Below are positions 45,213 through 52,196 of a stretch of 64,000 nucleotides of DNA, one piece after another. Position numbers and translations under genes: made by a program. The stretch comes from an uncultured Acidovorax sp. (GTDB lineage: Bacteria > Pseudomonadota > Gammaproteobacteria > Burkholderiales > Burkholderiaceae_C), in NCBI GenBank assembly GCA_913774955.1, contig CAJYKV010000024.1, positions 310,001-374,000 of the forward strand, given 5' to 3'. The notes under the pieces are model-generated. The model saw only the letters and a list, made by a program, of their open reading frames with translations. It searched no databases and was not told where the DNA came from. Within the stretch, counting starts at the first letter, position 1. Every line of letters starts with the position of its first letter.

Positions 45213-47204
45213 TCATTCGAATTTGTGGGTCAGGATCACGGATTCGCCCTTGCGCACCTGCACCATCCGGGTCACCGTCTGGGATGCCGGATTGGACAGT
45301 TCGATGCGGTGGAAGCCCTCCGCCAGCGTCAGTTGCGTCAGCGGCGGCGTCGTGCCGGCAGGAATGCGGTCCACGGTCACGTTGCCCCAGGGCATGACGC
45401 GCAGGATCACGCGCCCGGTGTTCTCTGCGTCGCGCGTGGCGGTGCGCTGTGCGCGGCCCGCATCGTCCGCTGCCGCGGTGGACGCCGCGGCCGCGGGGCC
45501 CGACTGGGCAGCCTGCCCGGGCGGAGTGGGTGCGGCCACCGGGGCACTGGCGCGCGCGGCGGGTTCGGGGGTGGCCACCGCCACGGGAGCCGAGACCGCG
45601 GCCACCGGGGCGGACGCCGGGGCCGCCGGAGCGTCGGCGGGAACGGCGGCCGTCTGCAGGGATTGCGCGGTCAGGCGGGTCAATGCCTCCTCGGCCTGCA
45701 TCCGGTGCACGCCGTTCGGGAAGGCGCTCAGATAGGCCTGCACGGATTCCACCGTGTTGATGCGCGATGCCAGTTCCCACTGGCTGGCCTCCTGCACCGC
45801 CATCCGCTCGCGGGCGGCCGCCTCGCTGGACGCCTGCACGGTCCACCAGACCCCGCCGATGAGCACCACCGCCAGCAGCGCCAGCACGGGGATCAGCCAC
45901 GCAGGGCGGCGGCCGGATGCGCCCCGCGCAGCGGCAGGGGCCGCCGCCGCGGACGCGGCGGCGCGCGGCGGCTTCGCCGACGCGCCGGATTCGAAGGCAC
46001 GGCCACCCGGCGTGGGACGCGCCTGCGGAGCGGCCGCAGGGATCACCGGGGCCGCAGGGGCCGGTGCGGGCATTGGAGGCTCCGGCAGGGGCGCCGGCCG
46101 GGTGGAAGCGAAGCCGCGTGCAGCGGCATCGGCCTGTGCACCGGCACCGTCGGCAGGCGGCTGCGGCAGATGGGAGGGGATGATGGATGCCACCGCCTCC
46201 ATGGGACGCAGCGTGGACGCGGCTTCGGCCGCAGCGGGATCGGCACCCGCCCCCGCGGCGCGCACGGCCACTTCGGCACCGGCCGCGGCCGCTGCCGCGT
46301 GCGGCCAGGAAATCGTCACGGTCTTCAGGCCCAGCTGCTGGCGCAGCTCGGCGATGGTCTGCGGCCGGTCCTGCGGCTTCACCGCGAGGGCGCTCTGCAC
46401 GCCGTGCAGGAAGCGTGCGCTGAAGCCGGGGCAGTTCTCAGGCGTGAGCGCGACCAGCGGGTCATTGATCATCCGTGCCACCGACGTGGCGGGGGGACGC
46501 CCCGTGATCGCCTGGTAGAGCACGGCGCCCAACTGGTAGATGTCGGTCCATGCGCCCTGGGGCATGGCGCCGTCGTCCACGTACTGCTCGATCGGCGCGA
46601 AGCCGGGCTTGAGCACCATCGTGAGCGCCTGCGTCATGTCGCCGATGATGCGGCGGGCGGCACCGAAATCGAGCAGCACCGGCATGCCCGATTCCTGCAG
46701 GAAGATGTTGTCGGGGGCGATGTCGCGGTGGTAGCAGTCGGCCGCGTGCAGCATCTCCAGCACGTCCAGGATCGGCACGAGCACGGCGGACAGCCAGGCT
46801 TCGTCCATCACGGGCTGCTGCGCCAGGAACGACCGGAAGGTCTGGCCTTCGTAGTACTGCATGACCATGTAGGCCGTGCCGTTGGCTTCGAAGAACCGGT
46901 AGACGTGCACCAGGGCCGGGTGGGAGAACTTGGCCAGCAGGCGGGCTTCGTTGATGAAGCTGCGCAGGCCCGCGTCGAAAGCGCCGCGGTGCTGCGAGCG
47001 CACGTGCACCTCGCTGCCGTCCTTGCGCCCCGCCAGGGTGGCGGGCATGTACTCCTTGATCGCCACGATGCGATCCAGGCTCAGGTCGCGCGCCTTGTAG
47101 ACGATGCCGAACCCACCCTCGCCCACGACGTCGCTCAGCCGGTACTCTCCGACCTGCACGCCGGGGCCTAGGCAGTTGGCCGAGCCACTGAAATCCTTCT
47201 GCAT
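45213..47204 (-). CDS. ppkA: PpkA-like Ser/Thr protein kinase with C-terminal PEGA domain
   Basis: A 663-aa transmembrane kinase, first gene of the T6SS operon. The start MQKDFSGSAN is chosen over a longer frame by fit to the kinase domain. Catalytic set is complete: glycine loop GEGGFG (28-33), K50 in VAIKEYMP, HRDIAPDN (159-166), DFG (179-181). A Pro/Ala-rich stretch (about 330-430) precedes one membrane helix (WLIPVLALLAVVLIGGVWW), then an external helical part and a PEGA-type domain at the end (VILRVMPWGNVTVDRIPAGT). P. aeruginosa PpkA has a von Willebrand A domain instead. Likely phosphorylates Fha to trigger assembly. Confidence 0.9.
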   Translation of the reverse strand: MQKDFSGSANCLGPGVQVGEYRLSDVVGEGGFGIVYKARDLSLDRIVAIKEYMPATLAGRKDGSEVHVRSQHRGAFDAGLRSFINEARLLAKFSHPALVHVYRFFEANGTAYMVMQYYEGQTFRSFLAQQPVMDEAWLSAVLVPILDVLEMLHAADCYHRDIAPDNIFLQESGMPVLLDFGAARRIIGDMTQALTMVLKPGFAPIEQYVDDGAMPQGAWTDIYQLGAVLYQAITGRPPATSVARMINDPLVALTPENCPGFSARFLHGVQSALAVKPQDRPQTIAELRQQLGLKTVTISWPHAAAAAAGAEVAVRAAGAGADPAAAEAASTLRPMEAVASIIPSHLPQPPADGAGAQADAAARGFASTRPAPLPEPPMPAPAPAAPVIPAAAPQARPTPGGRAFESGASAKPPRAAASAAAAPAAARGASGRRPAWLIPVLALLAVVLIGGVWWTVQASSEAAARERMAVQEASQWELASRINTVESVQAYLSAFPNGVHRMQAEEALTRLTAQSLQTAAVPADAPAAPASAPVAAVSAPVAVATPEPAARASAPVAAPTPPGQAAQSGPAAAASTAAADDAGRAQRTATRDAENTGRVILRVMPWGNVTVDRIPAGTTPPLTQLTLAEGFHRIELSNPASQTVTRMVQVRKGESVILTHKFE

Positions 47205-47784
47205 GGGTTCACGCTTCCAAGCACCGCGGCAGGCGGCGCGACCGTCGCCGGGCACCGGGATCCAGCCCGTTCTCCGGAGCTTCCGGTTCCTGCACGTCGC
47301 GCACCAGTGTCAAACGCATCACTCCCGGCCGGCTGTTTCTACTCTGTATGGAGATGGCGGCGAAACTGCCACGCCATCCGCCGTGTTTTTGCATTCCTGC
47401 CCGTGCACCCCAGACGGGGCCTCCACGGGAAGGGGCCAAGTGTAACGGTAACATGTGACACGTCTTCGATATCCCGCAGCGCGTCGAGAAAAAAGACAAA
47501 TTGTTTCCTTTGTTTCCCGCCGCTGGACAATGTTGAAATCTGGGGTATTTCCAAATGCGGGGGAGCGCACCTATGATCGCCGGCGCAACTAGGCATTCGG
47601 AGAAGCCCGGCCTGCGGCGCATTCGCGCAACCCTCGGGAGGGGGGAAGCGTTGGGCGATTATGGCAACGGCCCTCCGGTAAAAGCCCCGTTCGTGAGGAG
47701 CCGTCATACCGCATTCGACAGCCATGCGGCTCTATTTCATCTTTCACAGCGCAAAAAGCGCAGTCATTAAAAAGGAAACATTCC
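47205..47784. promoter_or_regulatory. Divergent control region between ppkA and hcp (580 bp)
   Basis: No credible gene lies here; short open frames on both strands lack ribosome sites and family likeness. Base composition is less GC-rich than the flanks around 47440-47560 and just before hcp. Visible items: GTAACGGTAAC direct repeat near 47450, paired TTGTTTCC/TTTGTTTCCC near 47500, and a small hairpin GCGC-AAAAA-GCGC (47749-47761) just before the hcp ribosome site. It should hold promoters for the 17-gene operon and for hcp. No clear sigma-54 or sigma-70 box could be fixed by eye. Confidence 0.6.
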
Positions 47785-48267
47785 ATGTCCGTCGATATGT
47801 TCATGAAGGTTGAAGGTGCCAGCGGCGAGTCGCAAGACTCCAACCACAAGAGCTGGACCGACATCCGCTCCTTCAGCTGGGGCGCGACCCAGCCCAACTC
47901 GATGGCCACGGGCAGCGGCGCGGGCGCGGGCAAGGTCACGTTCCACGACCTGAGCATCGTGGCCAAGATGGACAAGGCCTACCCGGCCGTGCTCAAGCAC
48001 TGCTCGACCGGCAAGCACCTGGGCCAGGTCGAAATCTCGATGTGCAAGGCCGGCGGCACGCAGATCGAATTCGGCAAGATCACGCTGACCGACGTGCTGG
48101 TCACGAGCGTGACGGTGAGCGGCACCGACGGCAGCGACGCCGTTCTGGTGAATTACGCATTCCAGGCCGCCAAGGTCAAGACCCAATACTGGGAGCAGAC
48201 GAACCAGGGCGGCAAGGGCGCGGAAAGCTCGGCCGGCTGGAACGTCAAGGAAAACAAGGAAGCCTGA
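47785..48267 (+). CDS. hcp: Hcp (TssD), T6SS inner-tube protein
   Basis: Hexameric ring protein of the secreted inner tube (160 aa, MSVDMFMKVEGASGESQDSN). It has the strong site AAAGGAAAC before the ATG, and the Hcp-type segments SFSWGATQPNS, KHCSTGKHLGQVEISMCKAG and VLVNYAFQAAKVKTQYW. A strong terminator follows 18 bp after the stop, so it can be made at high level as a single-gene message, independent of the downstream muramidase. Confidence 0.97.
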   Translation: MSVDMFMKVEGASGESQDSNHKSWTDIRSFSWGATQPNSMATGSGAGAGKVTFHDLSIVAKMDKAYPAVLKHCSTGKHLGQVEISMCKAGGTQIEFGKITLTDVLVTSVTVSGTDGSDAVLVNYAFQAAKVKTQYWEQTNQGGKGAESSAGWNVKENKEA

Positions 48268-48284
48268 TTCGTTCGGCTTCTCCG

Positions 48285-48318
48285 AAAGCCGGGGCCTTCG
48301 CAGGGCTCCGGCTTTTTT
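48285..48318 (+). terminator. Rho-independent terminator of hcp
   Basis: AAAGCCGG pairs with CCGGCTTT, extended inward by GGCC/GGCT, and is followed by a T run. Stem about 12 bp with a TTCGCAG-type loop. Confidence 0.9.
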
Positions 48319-48343
48319 ATTGCATGCATAAATAAAAAGCGCT

Positions 48344-48382
48344 GCATCTGCTTGAAAACGCATTGCGCCGTTTCAAAGATGC
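48344..48382. repeat. Imperfect hairpin between hcp and the muramidase gene
   Basis: GCATCT-gc-TTGAAA-a-CG faces CG-TTTCAA-AGATGC across an 8-base loop. It lies in the AT-richer part of the 271-bp gap and may be an operator or part of the effector leader. Confidence 0.5.
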
Positions 48383-48400
48383 AACATCCAGCCCGCTCAG

Positions 48401-48425
48401 ACATACCGGGGCCGGCGGGTATCCG
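48401..48425. repeat. REP-like palindromic element
   Basis: ACATACC and GGGTATC flank a GC-rich core with GCCGGC. The layout (read on the minus strand, GGATACCCGCC then GGTATGT) resembles the dispersed palindromes common between genes in proteobacteria. Only this copy was noticed in the window. Confidence 0.35.
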
Positions 48426-48538
48426 GAAGTCTCCCGGGATATCGATGTATCGCGCTCTCATGCCTGCCGTTTTCGTATGCATGCCGATTCTGCATTCCCG
48501 AGCATACGTTGGCGGCCGATTACTCCACAGAGCCATTC

Positions 48539-49090
48539 ATGCCAGAAAAAATCGACTATGCATTCCTGAGCGCCCTCGAAGGGGGCTCGCAAACCACCGG
48601 CTACGTGCCGGCGGCGAATGTCAGCAAGAGCGGGGTGACGATCGCGACCGGGTTCGATCTGGGCCAGCGGTCGGAAAGCGATCTGAAGGCCCTCGGCCTC
48701 GCCAGCACGCTGGTCGCGAAACTCAAGCCCTATCTGGATGCCAAGGGCGCCGAGGCCAAGAAGCTGATCGAGAAAACCCCGCTGACGATCACTGCCGCGG
48801 AAGCCGAGTCGATCGACAAGGCGGTCAAGGCCGGCCACGTCTCCAGCCTGAAGCTGAAGTACGACTCGGCCTCCACCAAAAGCTTCGTCGATCTGCCGGA
48901 GCAGGCGCAGACCGTCATCGCCTCGGTGTCGTTCCAATATGGTGTCAACCTCGATGCCGCCACGCCCAAGTTCTGGAAGGCCGTGACCACACAGGACTGG
49001 ACCGAAGCCGTCAAGATATTGAAGAGCTTCGGGGACGCCTACCCTACGCGGCGCGGCAAGGAAGCCGCCCTGCTGGAGAAAATCAAATGA
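48539..49090 (+). CDS. Pesticin-like muramidase, predicted T6SS antibacterial effector
   Basis: A 183-aa protein starting MPEKIDYAFLSALEGG; an upstream in-frame TTG would add ten residues. It resembles the C-terminal catalytic domain of pesticin, a T4-lysozyme-fold muramidase: LSALEGG near the start, then GYVPAANVSKSGVTIATGFD. Probable catalytic residues are E14, T34 and D40, by analogy with the Glu/Thr/Asp set known in pesticin. There is no signal peptide and no receptor-binding domain, so delivery into a rival's periplasm would need a machine such as T6SS. It sits directly behind hcp and overlaps the next gene by 4 bp. Chain size could suit carriage inside Hcp. Confidence 0.8.
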   Translation: MPEKIDYAFLSALEGGSQTTGYVPAANVSKSGVTIATGFDLGQRSESDLKALGLASTLVAKLKPYLDAKGAEAKKLIEKTPLTITAAEAESIDKAVKAGHVSSLKLKYDSASTKSFVDLPEQAQTVIASVSFQYGVNLDAATPKFWKAVTTQDWTEAVKILKSFGDAYPTRRGKEAALLEKIK

Positions 49091-49755
49091 AACGATGGAT
49101 CGCCCTTGCCTCCGCGGTGCTGGCCGCTGGCACCCTGCATGCCGCCACCGCAAAAGCGCCCGCCGTGCGCATCTCCAACCCGGAACTGCTGGCGGCATTG
49201 CAGGCCCCCGAGGCAGCGCTGCAGGCTGCGCGCACGCCGCTCGCCTTCGACGGGGGTGCGTCGGCCAGCAACTGCCGCGAGTACGCCGACCTGGTGCAGA
49301 AAGGCCCACCCGTCGAGTCGGCGCGCAATTTCGAGGTCCGCAGCGAGTACCTGCTGTGCGATGCCCTGCGCCTGACGGCGGGCAAGCCCTTCGCCGCGGA
49401 GAAACCCCAGGCCGCCGGCCGCCAGGCGAAATCGCTCTACGAACGACTCGACCTGCGCACGTTCCCGTCGTCGCTGCACCAGCGTGCGGACGCCAAGAAG
49501 CACACGCTGAAGACGCTGCTGCCGGGCGCGCCCGAATACGACGGGGGCGCCGTGGCGGTGGACACCCCTGAACAGCGCTTCCGCCTGGAAGTGGTGGGCA
49601 CCATCGACCAGGGCCGCGGCAAAAAACCCGACTGGATCGTCTGGGTATCCGACGAGTCCAAGACCGGCAGCTACCGCGGCTACAGCACCATCGTCGTGCA
49701 CCCGCCGCGCACCGCCTCGGGCCCGTACACGGCGGCGGATCCGGCACGCCCCTGA
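49087..49755 (+). CDS. Secreted partner of the muramidase, predicted periplasmic immunity protein
   Basis: A 222-aa protein with a clean signal peptide (MKRWIALASAVLAAGTLHAA). The mature part carries two cysteines (ASNCREYADL and YLLCDALRL) that may form a disulfide. I recognise no family. The start overlaps the muramidase stop (ATGA), so the two are made together, and a periplasmic protein is what would be needed to block a cell-wall hydrolase arriving from sister cells. Immunity function is inferred from position, coupling and location only. Confidence 0.7.
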   Translation: MKRWIALASAVLAAGTLHAATAKAPAVRISNPELLAALQAPEAALQAARTPLAFDGGASASNCREYADLVQKGPPVESARNFEVRSEYLLCDALRLTAGKPFAAEKPQAAGRQAKSLYERLDLRTFPSSLHQRADAKKHTLKTLLPGAPEYDGGAVAVDTPEQRFRLEVVGTIDQGRGKKPDWIVWVSDESKTGSYRGYSTIVVHPPRTASGPYTAADPARP

Positions 49756-49837
49756 GCGGCGGCGCCCCCCCGCCGGGCAGCCACGCGGTGGGGAGCAGCA
49801 CGGGAGCGCATGCCCAGGCTCCCCTCGCCTCTCCGGC

Positions 49838-50875
49838 CTACATGGCCACGGCGCGGACCATCATCCGCATCCAGTCCCATCCGCCCAGCACCGGGCGGCG
49901 GATCAGGCTCCCGCCCCGCAGGGCCTCGACCTTGTCGAGGATGCGCAGCCCGCCCTGCACGACCAGGCGCAGTTCCCAGCCCATCCGGCCCGGCACCTGG
50001 TGCACCAGCGGCGCGCCTTCGTCCATCAGCGCCCGGGCCCACGCCGCGGCATCGGCCACCAGCGCGCGGGCCCGCGGGTCGAGCGGCTGCCGCTGCAGGA
50101 GCGCGCGCTCCACGCCGAACCGCGCCAGGTCGGCATCGGCGAGGTAGTGCCGGCCCCGGGGCAGGTCCACGCTGAAGTCCTGCCAGAAATTGATGAGCTG
50201 CAGCGCCGTGCAGATGGCATCGCTGCGGGCCAGCGCCCGGGCGTCGTGGATGCCATAGAGATGCAGCAGCAGCCGCCCCACCGGGTTGGCGGACCGCCGG
50301 CAGTAGTCCAGCAGCCCGTCCCGGTCCGCATAGGTCAGGCCGCCCGCCGTCCGCACGATGTCCTGCGTGAACGCGCTCAGCAGGTCCGCCAGCAGCGGGA
50401 CCGGAAGCGCATGGTCGCGCATCGCTCCCTGCAGCGGGCCGAACACGGCGGCCCAACGCACCCCGGGCGGGTGGCCGGCGGCGACGCGGTGCAGTTCCTT
50501 GCCGTATTCCGCCAGCGCCGCCAGCCGCTCCGCCGGCGTGGCATCGCCCTCGTCCGCGAGGTCGTCCGCCGTCCGGGCGAAACCGTAGATGGCCGCGATC
50601 GGCGCGCGCAGCGCGGGCGGGCACAGCCAGGACGCCACCGGGAAATTCTCGTAATGCGTGACGGGCTGGGCACGCCACGCGGCCGCCCCCTGCTCCGGCG
50701 CAGGCGGCGTACCAGCGGGCGCGTGCGGCCCCGCCGGCAGCGGCGGGGCCGCGGAAGTCACGGGCGCCTCGGGCGTTGCGGAGGGCTCGGCCGGGCCGGG
50801 AATGCCCGGTCCGCGTCCTGTGGAAAGTGGCGTGGTCACCGGCCGATTGTCGCTTGACGCTGCCGGGTCTTTCAC
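49838..50875 (-). CDS. hpnC: HpnC, squalene synthase-like enzyme
   Basis: Class I prenyl-condensing enzyme (345 aa). In the HpnCDE route HpnC converts presqualene diphosphate to hydroxysqualene. The two metal-binding motifs are present, FARTADDLADEG and LINFWQDFSVDL, and the entry motif HYENFPVASWLCPP is typical of HpnC. The first ~70 residues are Pro/Ala-rich and absent from usual family members; the true start may be later, but no better in-frame ATG precedes the domain. Its partners hpnD and hpnE lie more than 11 kb away on the other strand. Confidence 0.88.
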   Translation of the reverse strand: MKDPAASSDNRPVTTPLSTGRGPGIPGPAEPSATPEAPVTSAAPPLPAGPHAPAGTPPAPEQGAAAWRAQPVTHYENFPVASWLCPPALRAPIAAIYGFARTADDLADEGDATPAERLAALAEYGKELHRVAAGHPPGVRWAAVFGPLQGAMRDHALPVPLLADLLSAFTQDIVRTAGGLTYADRDGLLDYCRRSANPVGRLLLHLYGIHDARALARSDAICTALQLINFWQDFSVDLPRGRHYLADADLARFGVERALLQRQPLDPRARALVADAAAWARALMDEGAPLVHQVPGRMGWELRLVVQGGLRILDKVEALRGGSLIRRPVLGGWDWMRMMVRAVAM

Positions 50876-50882
50876 CTAGATT

Positions 50883-50896
50883 ACTAACCAGTCAGT
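50883..50896. promoter_or_regulatory. TetR/AcrR-type operator between hpnC and the RND operon
   Basis: ACTAACCAGTCAGT matches its reverse complement at 10 of 14 positions and has the look of operators bound by AcrR/TtgR-type repressors. It lies 28 bp before the adaptor-protein start. No tetR gene is nearby. Confidence 0.45.
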
Positions 50897-50923
50897 CATT
50901 AACCGTTCCTATCGGGAATTCCC

Positions 50924-52189
50924 ATGCCGCTTCTCGTGCAGCCCCGGACCTCCAGGCGCCCTCGCCCCCTCCAGCCCCCACGTGGGGCTTTTTCGTGGCG
51001 CTCGGCGCCCGGGCGGCAGTGGCTGGTGATCGCATCGGTCGCGGCGACCCTGGCGCTCGGCGCCTGTTCCCGCAAGGAGCCGCCGCCGGAACCGGTGCGC
51101 TCGGTCAAACTGCTCACCGTGGGCGCCTCGTCCCTGAACACCCGAGCGGAATATGCCGGCGAAGTGCGCGCCCGCATCGAGTCGCGCCTGGGCTTCCGCG
51201 TGGCGGGCAAGATCGTGCAGCGGCAGGCGGAACTCGGGCAGCGCGTGCAGGCCGGCCAGGTGCTCGCGCAGATCGATCCGCGCGACTACCAGCTGTCCGC
51301 GGACGCGGCGCGCGCCCAGGTGGCCTCCGCCCAGACCCAGCGGGATCTGGCGGCGGCGGATTACCAGCGCTTTTCCGCGCTCAAGGCGCAGAACTTCATC
51401 AGCGGCGCCGAACTCGACCGGCGTTCCGCCACGCTGAAGGCGGCTGAAGCCTCGCTCGAGCAGGCGCGGGCCCAGGCGGCCTCGCAGAGCAACCAGACGC
51501 AGTACACGCGGCTCGTGGCCGATGCGGCCGGGGTGGTCACCGGCATCGATGCCGAGCCCGGCCAGGTGGTCGCGGCCGGCACGCCGGTCGTGCGGATCGC
51601 GCAGGACGGGCCGCGCGACGTGGTGTTCTCTGTGCCCGAAGACCGGCTCGCCCGCATCCGCCCTGGCCAGACCGTCACGGTGCGCACATGGGCGGGCGGC
51701 GGCGTGCTGCCGGGCCGGGTGCGCGAAGTGGCCGCGAGCGCCGATCCGGTCACGCGCACCTTCCTCGCCAAGGTCGCCATCGAGTCCGACACGCCCCCGC
51801 CCCTGGGCGCCACGGCCTACGTGACGCCCGACGGGGCCGCGCAGGGAGCGCCGCAGGCCATCAAGCTGCCGACGAGCGCGCTGCGCCAGGAAGGCTCGCG
51901 GACCGCCGTCTGGGTCTACGAGCCGGGCAGCGGCACGGTGCGTTCGCAGGCCGTGCAGATCGCGAGCGCCGACGGCAACGAGGTGGTGGTGGGCAGCGGC
52001 CTCGCGCCGGGCATGCAGGTGGTGTCTGCCGGCGTGCATGTGCTCTCCCCGGGGCAGAAGGTGCTGGTCTACCAGCCGCGGTCGTCGCACGGCGGCGAAG
52101 GCCCGGCCGCCGGGCCCGCTTCCGCACCGGCCCCGGCCGCATCCGGCGCCTCCCCCTCGGCCTCCACGGCCTCCGCCACCGCTCGCTGA
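50924..52189 (+). CDS. RND efflux periplasmic adaptor (membrane fusion protein)
   Basis: A 421-aa AcrA-type adaptor with a lipoprotein-like segment (SVAATLALGACSRKEPPPEP; lipid cysteine near residue 48 after a long basic leader, so the true start may be later). The first lipoyl half is RIESRLGFRVAGKIVQRQAE with LGQRVQAGQVLAQID, followed by a helical hairpin, the second half GVVTGIDAEPGQVV, and beta-barrel/membrane-proximal domains. An Ala/Ser/Pro-rich tail ends it. It connects the inner-membrane pump encoded next to an outer-membrane channel not encoded here. Confidence 0.9.
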   Translation: MPLLVQPRTSRRPRPLQPPRGAFSWRSAPGRQWLVIASVAATLALGACSRKEPPPEPVRSVKLLTVGASSLNTRAEYAGEVRARIESRLGFRVAGKIVQRQAELGQRVQAGQVLAQIDPRDYQLSADAARAQVASAQTQRDLAAADYQRFSALKAQNFISGAELDRRSATLKAAEASLEQARAQAASQSNQTQYTRLVADAAGVVTGIDAEPGQVVAAGTPVVRIAQDGPRDVVFSVPEDRLARIRPGQTVTVRTWAGGGVLPGRVREVAASADPVTRTFLAKVAIESDTPPPLGATAYVTPDGAAQGAPQAIKLPTSALRQEGSRTAVWVYEPGSGTVRSQAVQIASADGNEVVVGSGLAPGMQVVSAGVHVLSPGQKVLVYQPRSSHGGEGPAAGPASAPAPAASGASPSASTASATAR

Positions 52190-52196
52190 GGCCTCC

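Noticed and set aside
47209-47760. Several short open frames on both strands between ppkA and hcp
   Set aside because: They overlap one another, lack ribosome sites and resemble no family; the region reads as control DNA.
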